Below are positions 34,720-42,817 of a stretch of 64,000 nucleotides of DNA, piece by piece. Source of the DNA: Variovorax gossypii (GTDB taxonomy: Bacteria > Pseudomonadota > Gammaproteobacteria > Burkholderiales > Burkholderiaceae_C); assembly GCF_003965815.1 (NCBI RefSeq), contig NZ_RXOE01000008.1, positions 62,001 to 126,000 on the forward strand, written 5' to 3'. The position numbers were made by a program, and so were the translations under genes. Under the pieces are notes generated by a model. The model did no database searches. It saw only the letters and a list, made by a program, of their open reading frames with translations, and was not told where the DNA came from. The stretch's first letter is position 1. Each line of letters begins with the position of its first letter.

Positions 34720-35679
34720 CTAGCGCCCGCTGGCCTTGCCCGGCTTCCAGGGCTCGCCGCGAAACTGCTCGACGAGGTGATCGACCAGCAGGCGTACGCG
34801 GCGCGGCGTCTTCGGGCGCCATGGTGCGATCCAGTGGATGTCGGCTTCCGCCATCGCGTACTGCGGCAGCAGGCGCACGAGCTCGCCGCTGGCGAGTTGC
34901 GGCGCGATATCCCAAAGACTGCGCAGCATGATCCCGTGTCCGGCCAGGCACCAGTCGCGCACCATCTCGCCCGAGTTGCTGGCCAGCGCTCCCTGGACGC
35001 GCACACGCGCCGTGCTGCCGTCGCGCGCGTGGCGCAGGGTCCACACCGCGTGCTGGCGCTGGCTGGCGTCGCCGTTCTCGCGCGCGACCAGGCAGTCGTG
35101 CGAGGCCAGCGTTTCGACCGTAGCCGGCGTGCCGCGGCGCTTCAGGTAGTCGGGCGAGGCGGCGAGCACGCGCTGGTTGCGCGCGATGCGTCGCGAGATC
35201 CAGTCGGCCGCATGGCGCTGCTGCACGGCCCAGAGCCAGACCGCGCCGTCGTAGCCCTCGGCGCCGAGGTCGGGCAGTTGCTCGGTCAGCATCAGTTCGA
35301 TCTGCAGCGCCGGGTGCCGGGCCTGGAAGGATGCCACCGCCGGCCCGAGCCAGCGCCGGCCGAAGCCGAAGGTGGCGGCCAGGCGGATCGTGCCGGTCAG
35401 CTCGTTCTGCCGCTCGCCGAGTTCGTTCTCGAGCGCGACGAAGCCGTCGAGCAGTGCCCGTGCGTGCAGGCAGACCGCCTCGCCCTCGGCCGTGGCGCTG
35501 AGGCGGCGGGTGGTGCGCTCGAACAGGCGCTGCCCCAGGCGCGCCTCCAGCGCACCGAGCCGCTTGGTGACGACGGAGGGCACGACGTCGAGCGTGGCTG
35601 CCGCGCCCGCCAGGCTGCCCTGGTCGCGGATCGCCAGCACCAGTGCCAGGTCGCCGCGGTCCATCGATGGTGGATTCAT
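34720..35679 (-). CDS. LysR-family transcriptional regulator
   Basis: A 319-residue full-length LysR protein. The helix-turn-helix is at about residues 7-65 (LVLAIRDQGSLAGAAATLDV, then PSVVTKRLGALEARLGQRLF). The effector domain follows (FGFGRRWLGPAVASFQARHP onward). The start is the ATG at 35677-35679; an in-frame Met six codons later is also possible. It is divergent from the dehalogenase-like hydrolase with only 38 bp between start codons, so both promoters overlap and the regulator probably controls the hydrolase/tartrate dehydrogenase pair. Confidence 0.92.
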   Translation of the reverse strand: MNPPSMDRGDLALVLAIRDQGSLAGAAATLDVVPSVVTKRLGALEARLGQRLFERTTRRLSATAEGEAVCLHARALLDGFVALENELGERQNELTGTIRLAATFGFGRRWLGPAVASFQARHPALQIELMLTEQLPDLGAEGYDGAVWLWAVQQRHAADWISRRIARNQRVLAASPDYLKRRGTPATVETLASHDCLVARENGDASQRQHAVWTLRHARDGSTARVRVQGALASNSGEMVRDWCLAGHGIMLRSLWDIAPQLASGELVRLLPQYAMAEADIHWIAPWRPKTPRRVRLLVDHLVEQFRGEPWKPGKASGR

Positions 35680-35717
35680 GCCAAATCGGAAAGTATGAAT
35701 TGGCTGATTGTTGCTTG

Positions 35718-36668
35718 ATGGCCGGCAGGGCGCAACGCACAATCGTCGCCGTGACGGCCTCTTTCCTTTCCCTCCCCACCTTCGACATCGAGCGAGACGG
35801 CGTGCGCATTCACGGGCGCATCGGCGGGCAGGGGGCTCCCCTGTTGCTGCTGCACGGCCATCCGCAGACGCATGCGATCTGGCATCGCGTGGCACCCGCC
35901 CTGGCCGAAAAGTTCACGGTGGTGGCGCTCGACCTGCGTGGCTACGGCGACTCGGGCCGGCCGGCGGCCGATGCCGAACATGCTGTCTACAGCAAGCGCG
36001 AGATGGCGCTCGACGCGCTCGCCGCCATGCGGCACCACGGCTTCGACCGCTTCGGCGTGCTGGCGCATGACCGCGGAGCACGCGTCGCGCACCGGCTCGC
36101 GATGGACCATCCCGTGGCCGTCGAGCGCATGCTGCTGCTCGACATCGCGCCCACGCTCGCGATGTACGAGCAGACATCCGAAGCCTTCGCGAAGGCCTAC
36201 TGGCACTGGTTCTTTCTCATCCAGCCGCCACCGTTGCCTGAGGCGCTGATCGCGTCCGACCCCGTGCGCTACGTGCGCAGCGTGATGGGCGGGCGGCACG
36301 CCGGCCTCGCTCCCTTCGCGCCCGAGGTGCTGGCCGAGTACGAGCGCTGCGCCGCCATCGCAGGCACGGCCGAATCGATCTGCGAGGACTACCGTGCCTC
36401 CGCCACCATCGACCTCGCGCACGACCGCGCCGACATCGCCGCGGGCCGGCAGCTCGCGCTGCCGCTGCGCGTGCTGTGGGGCGAGCATGGCGCCGTGGGC
36501 AAGGCCTTCGACGTGCTCGCGCTGTGGCGCGAGCGCGCCGCCGATGTGTCGGGCCGCGCGCTGCCGTGCGGCCACTATGTTCCCGAAGAGGCTCCGGACG
36601 AGCTGCTCGCCGAAGCCCTGGCCTTCTTTTCACCTTTGCAACAAGCACACGCAGGAGCCAATCCATGA
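35718..36668 (+). CDS. Alpha/beta hydrolase resembling haloacetate (fluoroacetate) dehalogenase
   Basis: A 316-residue alpha/beta hydrolase. The segment LAHDRGARVAHRLAMDHP has Asp as nucleophile followed by Arg residues, which is the fluoroacetate dehalogenase arrangement rather than an esterase Gly-x-Ser-x-Gly. Also present are the halide-pocket-like YWHWFFLIQPPPLPE (His-Trp), a Tyr in CEDYRASATIDLAHD, the oxyanion HGHPQT, and the catalytic His in CGHYVPEEAPDEL. These residues suggest hydrolysis of a 2-haloacid, although homologues act on other small esters. Start choice: ATG 35718 or GTG 35751. Its stop overlaps the tartrate dehydrogenase start (ATGA). Confidence 0.82.
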   Translation: MAGRAQRTIVAVTASFLSLPTFDIERDGVRIHGRIGGQGAPLLLLHGHPQTHAIWHRVAPALAEKFTVVALDLRGYGDSGRPAADAEHAVYSKREMALDALAAMRHHGFDRFGVLAHDRGARVAHRLAMDHPVAVERMLLLDIAPTLAMYEQTSEAFAKAYWHWFFLIQPPPLPEALIASDPVRYVRSVMGGRHAGLAPFAPEVLAEYERCAAIAGTAESICEDYRASATIDLAHDRADIAAGRQLALPLRVLWGEHGAVGKAFDVLALWRERAADVSGRALPCGHYVPEEAPDELLAEALAFFSPLQQAHAGANP

Positions 36669-37750
36669 GCACCCACAGAATCGCAGTCATCGCCGGCGAC
36701 GGCATCGGCAAGGAAACCATGCCTGAGGGGGTGCGCGTGCTCGATGCTGCGGCGCGCAAGTTCGGCATCGACCTGAAGTTCGACTACTTCGACTTCTCGA
36801 GCTGGGACTACTACGAGAAGCACGGCCAGATGCTGCCCGACAACTGGAAGGACCAGATCGGCGGGCATGACGCCATCTTCTTCGGCGCGGTGGGCTGGCC
36901 CGAGAAGATTCCCGACCACGTGTCGCTGTGGGGCTCGTTGCTGATGTTCCGCCGCGAGTTCGACCAGTACATCAACCTGCGTCCCGCGCGCCTGATGCCC
37001 GGCATCATCGCGCCCGTGGTGCGGCGCGACGGCACGCCGCGCGAGCCCGGCGAGATCGACATGTACATCGTGCGCGAGAACACCGAGGGCGAGTACTCCA
37101 GCATCGGCGGGCGCATGTACCAGGGCACGCCGCGCGAGATCGTGGTGCAGGAAACGGTGATGTCGCGCGTGGGCGTCGACCGGGTGTTGAAGTTCGCCTT
37201 CGAGCTTGCGCAGTCGCGGCCGAAGAAGCACCTGACGAGCGCCACCAAGTCGAACGGCATCTCGATCACCATGCCGTACTGGGACGAGCGCGTGGCCGAG
37301 ATGGGCAAGAGCTACCCCGACATCAGGCTGGACAAGTTCCACATCGACATCCTCACCGCCCACTTCGTGCAACGGCCCGACTTCTTCGACGTGGTGGTGG
37401 CGAGCAACCTGTTCGGCGACATCCTGTCGGACCTGGGGCCGGCCTGCACGGGCACCATCGGCATCGCGCCCAGCGCCAATCTCAACCCCGACCGCACCAT
37501 GCCGTCGCTGTTCGAGCCGGTGCACGGCTCGGCGCCCGACATCGCCGGCAAGGGCATCGCCAACCCGATCGGCCAGATCTGGTGCGGCGCGATGATGCTG
37601 GAATTCCTGGGCCACAAGCAGGCGCATGACGCCATCCTGTCGACCATCGAGAAGGTGCTCGCGCCCCAAAGCGGAGCACCGCGCACCCCCGACATCGGCG
37701 GCAAGGCCAGCACCTCCGACCTGGGTAAGGCCATCGCCGATGCGCTTTGA
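36665..37750 (+). CDS. Tartrate dehydrogenase / decarboxylase family (isocitrate-isopropylmalate dehydrogenase fold)
   Basis: A 361-residue beta-decarboxylating dehydrogenase. It opens RIAVIAGDGIGKETMPEG and has the substrate/metal region YIVRENTEGEYSSIGGRMY, the Mg2+ Asp residues in VVVASNLFGDILSDLG, and the NAD-site FEPVHGSAPDIAGKGIANP. WGSLLMFRREFDQYINLRP is typical of tartrate/malate-type members, which oxidise tartrate or D-malate, rather than leuB or icd. It is translationally coupled to the dehalogenase-like gene, which suggests a pathway in which a hydroxyacid is made and then oxidised; this is inference. Confidence 0.88.
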   Translation: MSTHRIAVIAGDGIGKETMPEGVRVLDAAARKFGIDLKFDYFDFSSWDYYEKHGQMLPDNWKDQIGGHDAIFFGAVGWPEKIPDHVSLWGSLLMFRREFDQYINLRPARLMPGIIAPVVRRDGTPREPGEIDMYIVRENTEGEYSSIGGRMYQGTPREIVVQETVMSRVGVDRVLKFAFELAQSRPKKHLTSATKSNGISITMPYWDERVAEMGKSYPDIRLDKFHIDILTAHFVQRPDFFDVVVASNLFGDILSDLGPACTGTIGIAPSANLNPDRTMPSLFEPVHGSAPDIAGKGIANPIGQIWCGAMMLEFLGHKQAHDAILSTIEKVLAPQSGAPRTPDIGGKASTSDLGKAIADAL

Positions 37751-37825
37751 GCCGCCACGAAAAAGGACTTCACGAAACGCCCCTAAAATCGCGCGCTCCG
37801 CTGCTCGGCATGGCCTCGTGTCTTA

Positions 37826-37854
37826 TTGACACCCTGCAGACCAGTGGTTGTAAT
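37826..37854 (+). promoter_or_regulatory. Predicted promoter of the HU gene
   Basis: Consensus TTGACA (37826-37831), 17-bp spacer, TGTAAT (37849-37854), about 115 bp upstream of the GTG start. A GTGTC-TTATT-GACAC inverted repeat (37818-37832) covers the -35 box. I saw nothing else in the 220-bp gap after the tartrate dehydrogenase gene. Confidence 0.7.
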
Positions 37855-37970
37855 CCTCGCTGGCAGCGCGCTGCCGAGGCGTCAGGCCTGCCAGGTTCTT
37901 GTGTCGCACCGTTTGCGGCCAGGTCGCAGCTGACGAAAGCCGACCAACTTTTTTTCTACAAGGGGCCCTT

Positions 37971-38243
37971 GTGAACAAGACCGAACTGATTGAGCACATC
38001 GCAAAGAACGCCGATATTTCCAAAGCCGCAGCGACCCGCGCGCTCGAATCCACCATCGGCGCCATTCGTACCACGCTCAAAAAGGGCGGCTCTGTTTCGC
38101 TCGTCGGTTTCGGCACTTTCGCAGTAGGCAAACGCGCGGCTCGCACCGGCCGTAATCCCCGTACCGGCGACGCTATTAAAATCAAGGCCGCCAAGATCCC
38201 GAAGTTCCGTCCCGGCAAGGCGCTCAAAGACGCGCTGAACTGA
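37971..38243 (+). CDS. hupB: HU-family DNA-binding protein
   Basis: A 90-residue nucleoid protein starting MNKTELIEHIAKNADISKAA from a GTG codon at 37971 with AGGGG upstream. The DNA-binding arm has SLVGFGTFAVGKRAARTGRN and PRTGDAIKIKA, typical of HU. It bends and compacts DNA as a dimer. Upstream Met codons would add a non-HU leader. tRNA-Val follows within 30 bp, and a terminator closes the unit, so HU and the tRNA may share a transcript. The symbol is given by analogy. Confidence 0.95.
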   Translation: MNKTELIEHIAKNADISKAAATRALESTIGAIRTTLKKGGSVSLVGFGTFAVGKRAARTGRNPRTGDAIKIKAAKIPKFRPGKALKDALN

Positions 38244-38272
38244 GGCGTTAGACTCGGAGAGTATTTCCGGTG

Positions 38273-38348
38273 GGGTGCTTAGCTCAGTTGGTAGAGCGGC
38301 GCCCTTACAAGGCGTAGGTCGGGGGTTCGAGCCCCTCAGCACCCACCA
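38273..38348 (+). tRNA. tRNA-Val (anticodon TAC)
   Basis: A 76-nt cloverleaf: acceptor GGGTGCT/AGCACCC, D-arm GCTCAGTTGGTAGAGC, anticodon loop CTTACAA giving TAC, T-arm with GGTTCGAGC, and an encoded ACCA end. Confidence 0.97.
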
Positions 38349-38359
38349 CCACCCGATGC

Positions 38360-38388
38360 AAAGGCGAACCACAAGTTCGCCTTTTTTG
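38360..38388 (+). terminator. Rho-independent terminator after tRNA-Val
   Basis: AAGGCGAAC/GTTCGCCTT stem with a 5-base loop and a T-run, 12 bp after the tRNA. Confidence 0.88.
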
Positions 38389-38425
38389 TTGCCGTCCGAC
38401 AGCCGTCGAAAAAGAGTGTTCAAGC

Positions 38426-40339
38426 ATGTTTGATACCTTCCGCAAGTACAACAAAGTCGTGATGATTTTCTTGTTCTTGCTGATCATTCCCTCGTTCGTG
38501 TTCTTCGGTGTCGAGCGCTATCAGGGGTTCGGCCGCGACGAGAAGGTCGCACGCGTCGAAGGGCATGACATCACGAAGCCCGAGTGGGATCAGCAGCACC
38601 GCGTCGAGACGGACCGCATCCGCCAGCAGTCGCCCAACGTCGACCCGACGCTCCTGGAGTCGGACGCATTGCGCTATGCCACGCTGGAGCGCATGGTGCG
38701 CGATCGCGTGCTGGCCGCAGCGGCTGCCAAGGCCAACATGACGGTGTCCGAAGACCGCCTGTCGCGCATCTTCGCGCAGGACCAGGGCCTGGCCAGCTTC
38801 CGGACGCCCGACGGCAAGTTCGACCGCGAGGCGTTCCAGCGCGTGACCGGCCGCACGCCGGAGCAGTACGAGGCCTCCGTTCGTTCCGATCTGGCGACGC
38901 AGCAGGTGCTGCTGGGCATCTCGAGCACGGCCTTCACACCGCCGGCCCTGGCGGCCACCACCATCAACGCGTTCTATGACACGCGCGAGATCCAGGTCGC
39001 CCGCTTCACCCCCGACAGCTTTGCCTCGAAGGTGACGGTGAGCGATGCCGACGTCGAGGCCTACTACAAGGACCACACGGCACAGTTCCAGGCGCCCGAG
39101 CAGGCCAGCATCGAATACCTGGTGCTCGACCTCGATGCGGCGAAGAAGAACGTCGTCGTGAACGAGTCCGACCTCAAGACCTATTACGAGCAGAACGCCT
39201 CGCGCTTCGGCACCAAGGAAGAGCGTCGCGCGAGCCACATCCTGATCACCGCGCCGGCCAGCGCGTCTGCCGCCGACCGCGAGAAGGCCAAGGCCAAGGC
39301 AGAGCAACTGCTGGCCGACGTCAAGAAGGCTCCCAACACCTTCGCCGAAGTGGCACGCAAGAATTCGCAGGACCCGGGCTCGGCGGAGAAGGGCGGCGAC
39401 CTCGACTTCGTGACCAAGGGCGCGATGGTCAAGCCTTTCGAGGATGCGATGTTCGCCCTCAAGAAGGGCGAGATCAGCAACGTCGTCGAGACCGAGTTCG
39501 GCTATCACATCATTCACCTGACCGATATCAAGCCGGCCGTGGTGCCTCCCTTCGAGCAGGTGCGTGCAACCATCGAGAACGACATGCGCTCGCAGCAGGC
39601 GACGCAGGAATTCGCTAAGGCCGCGGAGACCTTCACCGACGCGGTCTACCAGACGCCCGACAGCCTCAAGCCCGCGGCCGAGAAGCTCAAGCTCACGATC
39701 AAGACGGCCGACAACGTCGCGCGTACCGCGGCACCCGGCGCAACCGGCCCGCTGGCCAACCGCAACTTCCTGAACGCGCTGTTCGCCGCCGACTCGCTCG
39801 AGCGCAAGCAGAACACCGAAGCGATCGAAGTCGGCCCCAGCCAGCTCGCGTCGGGCCGCGTGACGAAGTACTCGCCGGCGCATCCGGTGCCGCTGGCCGA
39901 CGTGAAGGACAAGATCCGCGCCCAGCTCGTCGCCGAACGTGCCGCCGTGCTGGCCAAGACCGAAGGCGAAGCAAAGCTCGCTGCCTGGACCGCGAAGGCC
40001 GATGGCGCGACTTTCGGCGCGCCCGTGACGGTGTCGCGTCGCGACGTGCAATCGCAGCCGCTGCCGGTCATCGACGCCGCGCTGCGTGCCGACCCCTCCA
40101 AGCTGCCCGTGCTCGTCGGCGTGGACCTGGGCGCGCAGGGCTACACGGTGGTGCGCGTGACCAAGGTCGTGCCGCGCACGCCGCCTCCGGCCGAACTCGC
40201 CAAGCAGGAGCAGTCGCAGGTCGGTCAGTCGATTGCTGCCGCCGAGGATGCCGCCTACTACAACCTCCTGAAGGACCGCTTCAAGGCGGAGATCCTGGTG
40301 CCGAAGCCGGCGGAGACGCTGCCGCCCGCCGCGCGCTGA
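38426..40339 (+). CDS. ppiD: Periplasmic folding chaperone PpiD (SurA-N and rotamase domains)
   Basis: A 637-residue inner-membrane-anchored chaperone. It opens MFDTFRKYNKVVMIFLFLLI, a single N-terminal anchor, followed by a SurA-like helical domain (about 35-190), a parvulin-type prolyl isomerase domain (about 265-355: RASHILITAPASASAADREK ... GGDLDFVTKGAMVKPFEDAM ... ETEFGYHIIHLTDIKP) and a C-terminal SurA-like part. PpiD helps newly exported proteins at the Sec translocon. It is next to HU, as in many proteobacteria where hupB precedes ppiD. A strong terminator follows. Confidence 0.95.
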   Translation: MFDTFRKYNKVVMIFLFLLIIPSFVFFGVERYQGFGRDEKVARVEGHDITKPEWDQQHRVETDRIRQQSPNVDPTLLESDALRYATLERMVRDRVLAAAAAKANMTVSEDRLSRIFAQDQGLASFRTPDGKFDREAFQRVTGRTPEQYEASVRSDLATQQVLLGISSTAFTPPALAATTINAFYDTREIQVARFTPDSFASKVTVSDADVEAYYKDHTAQFQAPEQASIEYLVLDLDAAKKNVVVNESDLKTYYEQNASRFGTKEERRASHILITAPASASAADREKAKAKAEQLLADVKKAPNTFAEVARKNSQDPGSAEKGGDLDFVTKGAMVKPFEDAMFALKKGEISNVVETEFGYHIIHLTDIKPAVVPPFEQVRATIENDMRSQQATQEFAKAAETFTDAVYQTPDSLKPAAEKLKLTIKTADNVARTAAPGATGPLANRNFLNALFAADSLERKQNTEAIEVGPSQLASGRVTKYSPAHPVPLADVKDKIRAQLVAERAAVLAKTEGEAKLAAWTAKADGATFGAPVTVSRRDVQSQPLPVIDAALRADPSKLPVLVGVDLGAQGYTVVRVTKVVPRTPPPAELAKQEQSQVGQSIAAAEDAAYYNLLKDRFKAEILVPKPAETLPPAAR

Positions 40340-40370
40340 TACGCACGCGCGGTACGCCAGCAGACGCAAG

Positions 40371-40397
40371 GCCCGAGCCAATGGCTCGGGCTTTTTT
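40371..40397 (+). terminator. Rho-independent terminator of ppiD
   Basis: GCCCGAGCC/GGCTCGGGC with a 3-base loop and six T. Confidence 0.92.
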
Positions 40398-40462
40398 CAT
40401 GGGGCGCAGGCAGGTCGCACGAGGGACAACTTGCGCGTTGGCTTCTTGCCAGAATCCCGCCC

Positions 40463-41137
40463 ATGGGAACCCTCTACCTCGTGCGCCACGGACAGGCCAG
40501 CTTCGGTGCTGCCGACTATGACAACCTGAGCGAACTCGGACACCGTCAGTCCGTGCGCCTCGGCGAGTACTGGCGCGAGCGCGGCATGAAGTTCGATGCC
40601 GTCATCACCGGCACTCTGAGGCGCCATCGTCAGACCTGGGAGGGCATTGCCAAGGGGCTCGGTCTCGAACGCGACGACGTGCTTCCGTGGCCCGGTCTCA
40701 ACGAGTACGACAGCGAGGCGGTCATCGCCACCATCCACGAAGGCAAGCTGGAGAAGCCGGATTCACCCGAGATGTACAGGCACCACTTCCGCCTGCTGCG
40801 TGAGGGGTTGGGCGCGTGGATGCAGGGGAAGACGGCGCCGGTGGGAATGCCGAGCTATGTCGACTTTCTCGCCGGAGTGACGACGGCACTCGACCATGTG
40901 CGAGACAGGCATCACGGCGCGAAGGTTCTGGTGGTGTCGAGCGGAGGGCCGATCAGCACGGCAGTGGGGCATGTGCTGGGTACGAGCGCCGAGACGACGA
41001 TCGAGCTCAACCTGCGCATCCGCAACACATCGGTGACCGAGTTCGCCTTCACGCCCAAGCGGCACATGCTCGTGACCTACAACACGCTGCCGCACCTCGA
41101 TGGTCCGGCGTACGAAGACTGGATCACCTACTCCTGA
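40463..41137 (+). CDS. Histidine phosphatase family protein
   Basis: A 224-residue member of the phosphoglycerate-mutase-like histidine phosphatases. The phosphate-accepting His is in LYLVRHGQASFG (RHG motif) at the N-terminus, and the second catalytic His region is VVSSGGPISTAVG (where the usual GH is replaced by GG, an oddity). The conserved Glu lies within the LNEYDSEAVI segment. The substrate is unknown. It converges with the GIY-YIG-like gene 22 bp downstream. Confidence 0.87.
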   Translation: MGTLYLVRHGQASFGAADYDNLSELGHRQSVRLGEYWRERGMKFDAVITGTLRRHRQTWEGIAKGLGLERDDVLPWPGLNEYDSEAVIATIHEGKLEKPDSPEMYRHHFRLLREGLGAWMQGKTAPVGMPSYVDFLAGVTTALDHVRDRHHGAKVLVVSSGGPISTAVGHVLGTSAETTIELNLRIRNTSVTEFAFTPKRHMLVTYNTLPHLDGPAYEDWITYS

Positions 41138-41159
41138 TGACGGGCTGCGGCATCCGGCG

Positions 41160-41492
41160 TCAGGCCTGCCAGACGCCGTAGCCGGCCTTGCGCAGTGCGA
41201 TGCCGAGGTCGACCTCCATCAGGCGAGCGTCCTCGTAAGTCATGGGGTTGTAGCGTTCGTAGAGTGCGGGCAGCAGGTGCAGGCCGAACTCCTGCACGAA
41301 GCTGTTGGCCTGGATGCCGGCCTTGTGCTTGTCGAAACGGATGTCGGGGTCCAGGCCGGTCATGCCGACGTAGACGAAAGGCTTGCCGAGCTGGTAGTCG
41401 GGGTTGGCGCGCCTGAAGCGGCCGTTGTTCCATACGCGGTCGTCCAGCTCGACCACATAGACATGATGCTTGGCGCGCGCCTTGCGGGGCAT
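41160..41492 (-). CDS. Small GIY-YIG-like protein
   Basis: A 110-residue protein. HHVYVVELDD followed by KPFVYVGMTGLDPDIRFDKH resembles the GIY-YIG nuclease core (first strand YVV, second YVG, then Arg and His). The family's catalytic Glu is not obvious, so activity is doubtful. The C-terminal part (YNPMTYEDARLMEVDLGIAL) is helical. The chosen ATG (41490-41492) has a weak ribosome site. It is a stand-alone gene, 50 bp downstream of the GlsB-like gene on the same strand. Confidence 0.7.
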   Translation of the reverse strand: MPRKARAKHHVYVVELDDRVWNNGRFRRANPDYQLGKPFVYVGMTGLDPDIRFDKHKAGIQANSFVQEFGLHLLPALYERYNPMTYEDARLMEVDLGIALRKAGYGVWQA

Positions 41493-41542
41493 CACAGCTG
41501 CGGCCGTGCGCGCGGAGCGGCACGGCCTTTTCCTTGCTTCGA

Positions 41543-41791
41543 TCAGCTCTTGCGCTTGATCAGGCCGTAGATGAAGAGCAGCACGATCGCACCCAGCACC
41601 GAGGCGATGAAGCCCGCACCCTGGCCGGCGGTGTACCAGCCCAGCGACTGGCCGACGTACGTGACGATCAGCGAGCCTGCGATGCCGATGAGGGTGGTGA
41701 CGATGAAGCCCGCCGAGTCGTCGCCCGGCTTGACCGCCCGTGCCACAAGACCTACGACGAACCCGATCAGGATGGTCCAGACGATGCTCAT
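41543..41791 (-). CDS. GlsB/YeaQ/YmgE family membrane protein
   Basis: An 82-residue protein with three hydrophobic segments: MSIVWTILIGFVVGLVARAV, then FIVTTLIGIAGSLIVTYVG and FIASVLGAIVLLFIYGLIKR, with the Gly-rich pattern of transglycosylase-associated (GlsB/YeaQ) proteins. They are small stress-linked membrane proteins of unknown mechanism. AAAGGAATTC precedes the ATG. The 293-bp gap to tRNA-His contains no gene I can support. Confidence 0.9.
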   Translation of the reverse strand: MSIVWTILIGFVVGLVARAVKPGDDSAGFIVTTLIGIAGSLIVTYVGQSLGWYTAGQGAGFIASVLGAIVLLFIYGLIKRKS

Positions 41792-42084
41792 GAAGAATTC
41801 CTTTGGTGTGGTGAAGGGGGAGTTGGCCGGAAGCCACGCCTGTCTGCGCGGGGCGCATTCATGATAGCGGAGCGATGTGCGTGCCAGCGAAGGCAGCGAA
41901 CATCGAGCGGGCGCGTGGGAATTTGTGCCTGACTTCGCGGCGCGTGCGTTGCGTGGCGTCCTACAAATCCGATGCCGGCAAGCCTGAGATGACCGTTTTG
42001 CAGAGCGAAATGTGGCTTTTGAGCTGTTTGATCGATGGCGCCAGCCAAAACGGCGATTTTTAACGCTACAATCGTAGGCTCTGC

Positions 42085-42161
42085 GGTGGCTGTAGCTCAG
42101 CTGGTAGAGTCCCAGATTGTGATTCTGGTCGTCGTGGGTTCGAGTCCCATCAGCCACCCCA
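42085..42161 (+). tRNA. tRNA-His (anticodon GTG)
   Basis: Acceptor GTGGCTG/CAGCCAC, D-arm GCTCAGCTGGTAGAGT, anticodon loop with GTG (ATTGTGATT), T-arm GGGTTCGAGTCCC, encoded CCA. The extra G at 42085 pairs with the discriminator C at 42158, the identity element of histidine tRNAs. Confidence 0.97.
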
Positions 42162-42178
42162 AAAAATATCTCCTTGCT

Positions 42179-42194
42179 GCTATTGCGCAATAGC
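42179..42194. repeat. Perfect 16-bp palindrome downstream of tRNA-His
   Basis: GCTATTGCGCAATAGC, a loopless perfect palindrome 18 bp after the tRNA. A looser GCTAT...ATAGC repeat is also inside dnaG (9976-9993). Confidence 0.45.
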
Positions 42195-42212
42195 GGCATT
42201 CAAAGGATCTCG

Positions 42213-42240
42213 ACGCCGGGCTTGTCCCGGCGTTGTCTTT
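42213..42240 (+). terminator. Terminator after tRNA-His
   Basis: ACGCCGGG/CCCGGCGT stem with a 5-base loop followed by TGTCTTTT. The rest of the 285-bp gap before the H-NS gene holds only its promoter. Confidence 0.7.
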
Positions 42241-42388
42241 TCCGGTCGCCGCATCTCCACTGCCCGCGCGCCGAAGACTCTTTTTCCCATCCTGCCTGCA
42301 TATAAGACGTCAACTGCGGCGTGCACTTTACGTTGCGAGTTGTTGCACTAATGCAATGCGCCGCCGTTTTTTTCGCCGGGTAAGGCAC

Positions 42389-42416
42389 TTGTGGCAAATG
42401 TAAACTGAATTAAAAT
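42389..42416 (+). promoter_or_regulatory. Possible promoter of the H-NS-like gene
   Basis: TTGTGG (42389-42394), 16-bp spacer, TAAAAT (42411-42416), in an AT-rich stretch 30 bp upstream of the start codon. Confidence 0.45.
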
Positions 42417-42446
42417 CGCCCCGTTTTCAATTCCAGGAGTCCAACA

Positions 42447-42791
42447 ATGGCTTCGACCCTCGCCGATATCAATTCCCAGATCAAGAAGCATGACGAGCAG
42501 ATTGCGCAATTGCGCAAGCAGGCCGAAGACCTGCGCAACCAGGAGCGCGCCGGTGTGGTCGAGGAGTTGCGCAGGAAGATTGCCGAATACGGTTTGACGG
42601 CTTCCGACCTGAAGCTGGCTGGTCGTGCGGGCTCCGCCAAACGCAGCGCAGGCGCCGCGCCGGCCAAGGCAGCCGCCAAATATCGCAGCCCTACCGGCGA
42701 AACCTGGTCCGGTGGCCGTGGCCGCAAGCCGCGCTGGGTGACCGAGGCGCTGGCCGCGGGCAAGTCGCTTTCCGATTACGAGATCAAGTAA
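42447..42791 (+). CDS. H-NS family nucleoid-associated protein
   Basis: A 114-residue protein. The N-terminal coiled coil (about 1-50) should oligomerise; a linker rich in Ala/Lys/Gly follows. The C-terminal H-NS DNA-binding domain shows KYRSPTGETWSGGRGRKPRW, with the GRGRKPRW loop that enters the minor groove of AT-rich DNA. Such proteins silence AT-rich, often foreign, DNA. CAGGAG lies 10 bases before the ATG. A bidirectional terminator separates it from the convergent quinone reductase gene. Confidence 0.95.
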   Translation: MASTLADINSQIKKHDEQIAQLRKQAEDLRNQERAGVVEELRRKIAEYGLTASDLKLAGRAGSAKRSAGAAPAKAAAKYRSPTGETWSGGRGRKPRWVTEALAAGKSLSDYEIK

Positions 42792-42817
42792 GTGCCCCTG
42801 TTTTCCCTGGGCAGGTG

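Noticed and set aside
41875..42063. 62-codon open frame between the GlsB-like gene and tRNA-His
   Set aside because: No ribosome site, no domain, and codon use unlike its neighbours; the region includes the tRNA promoter.
42085..42240. tRNA-His as an integration site of a mobile element
   Set aside because: No integrase, no duplicated tRNA 3' end and no atypical DNA nearby; the palindrome alone is not evidence.
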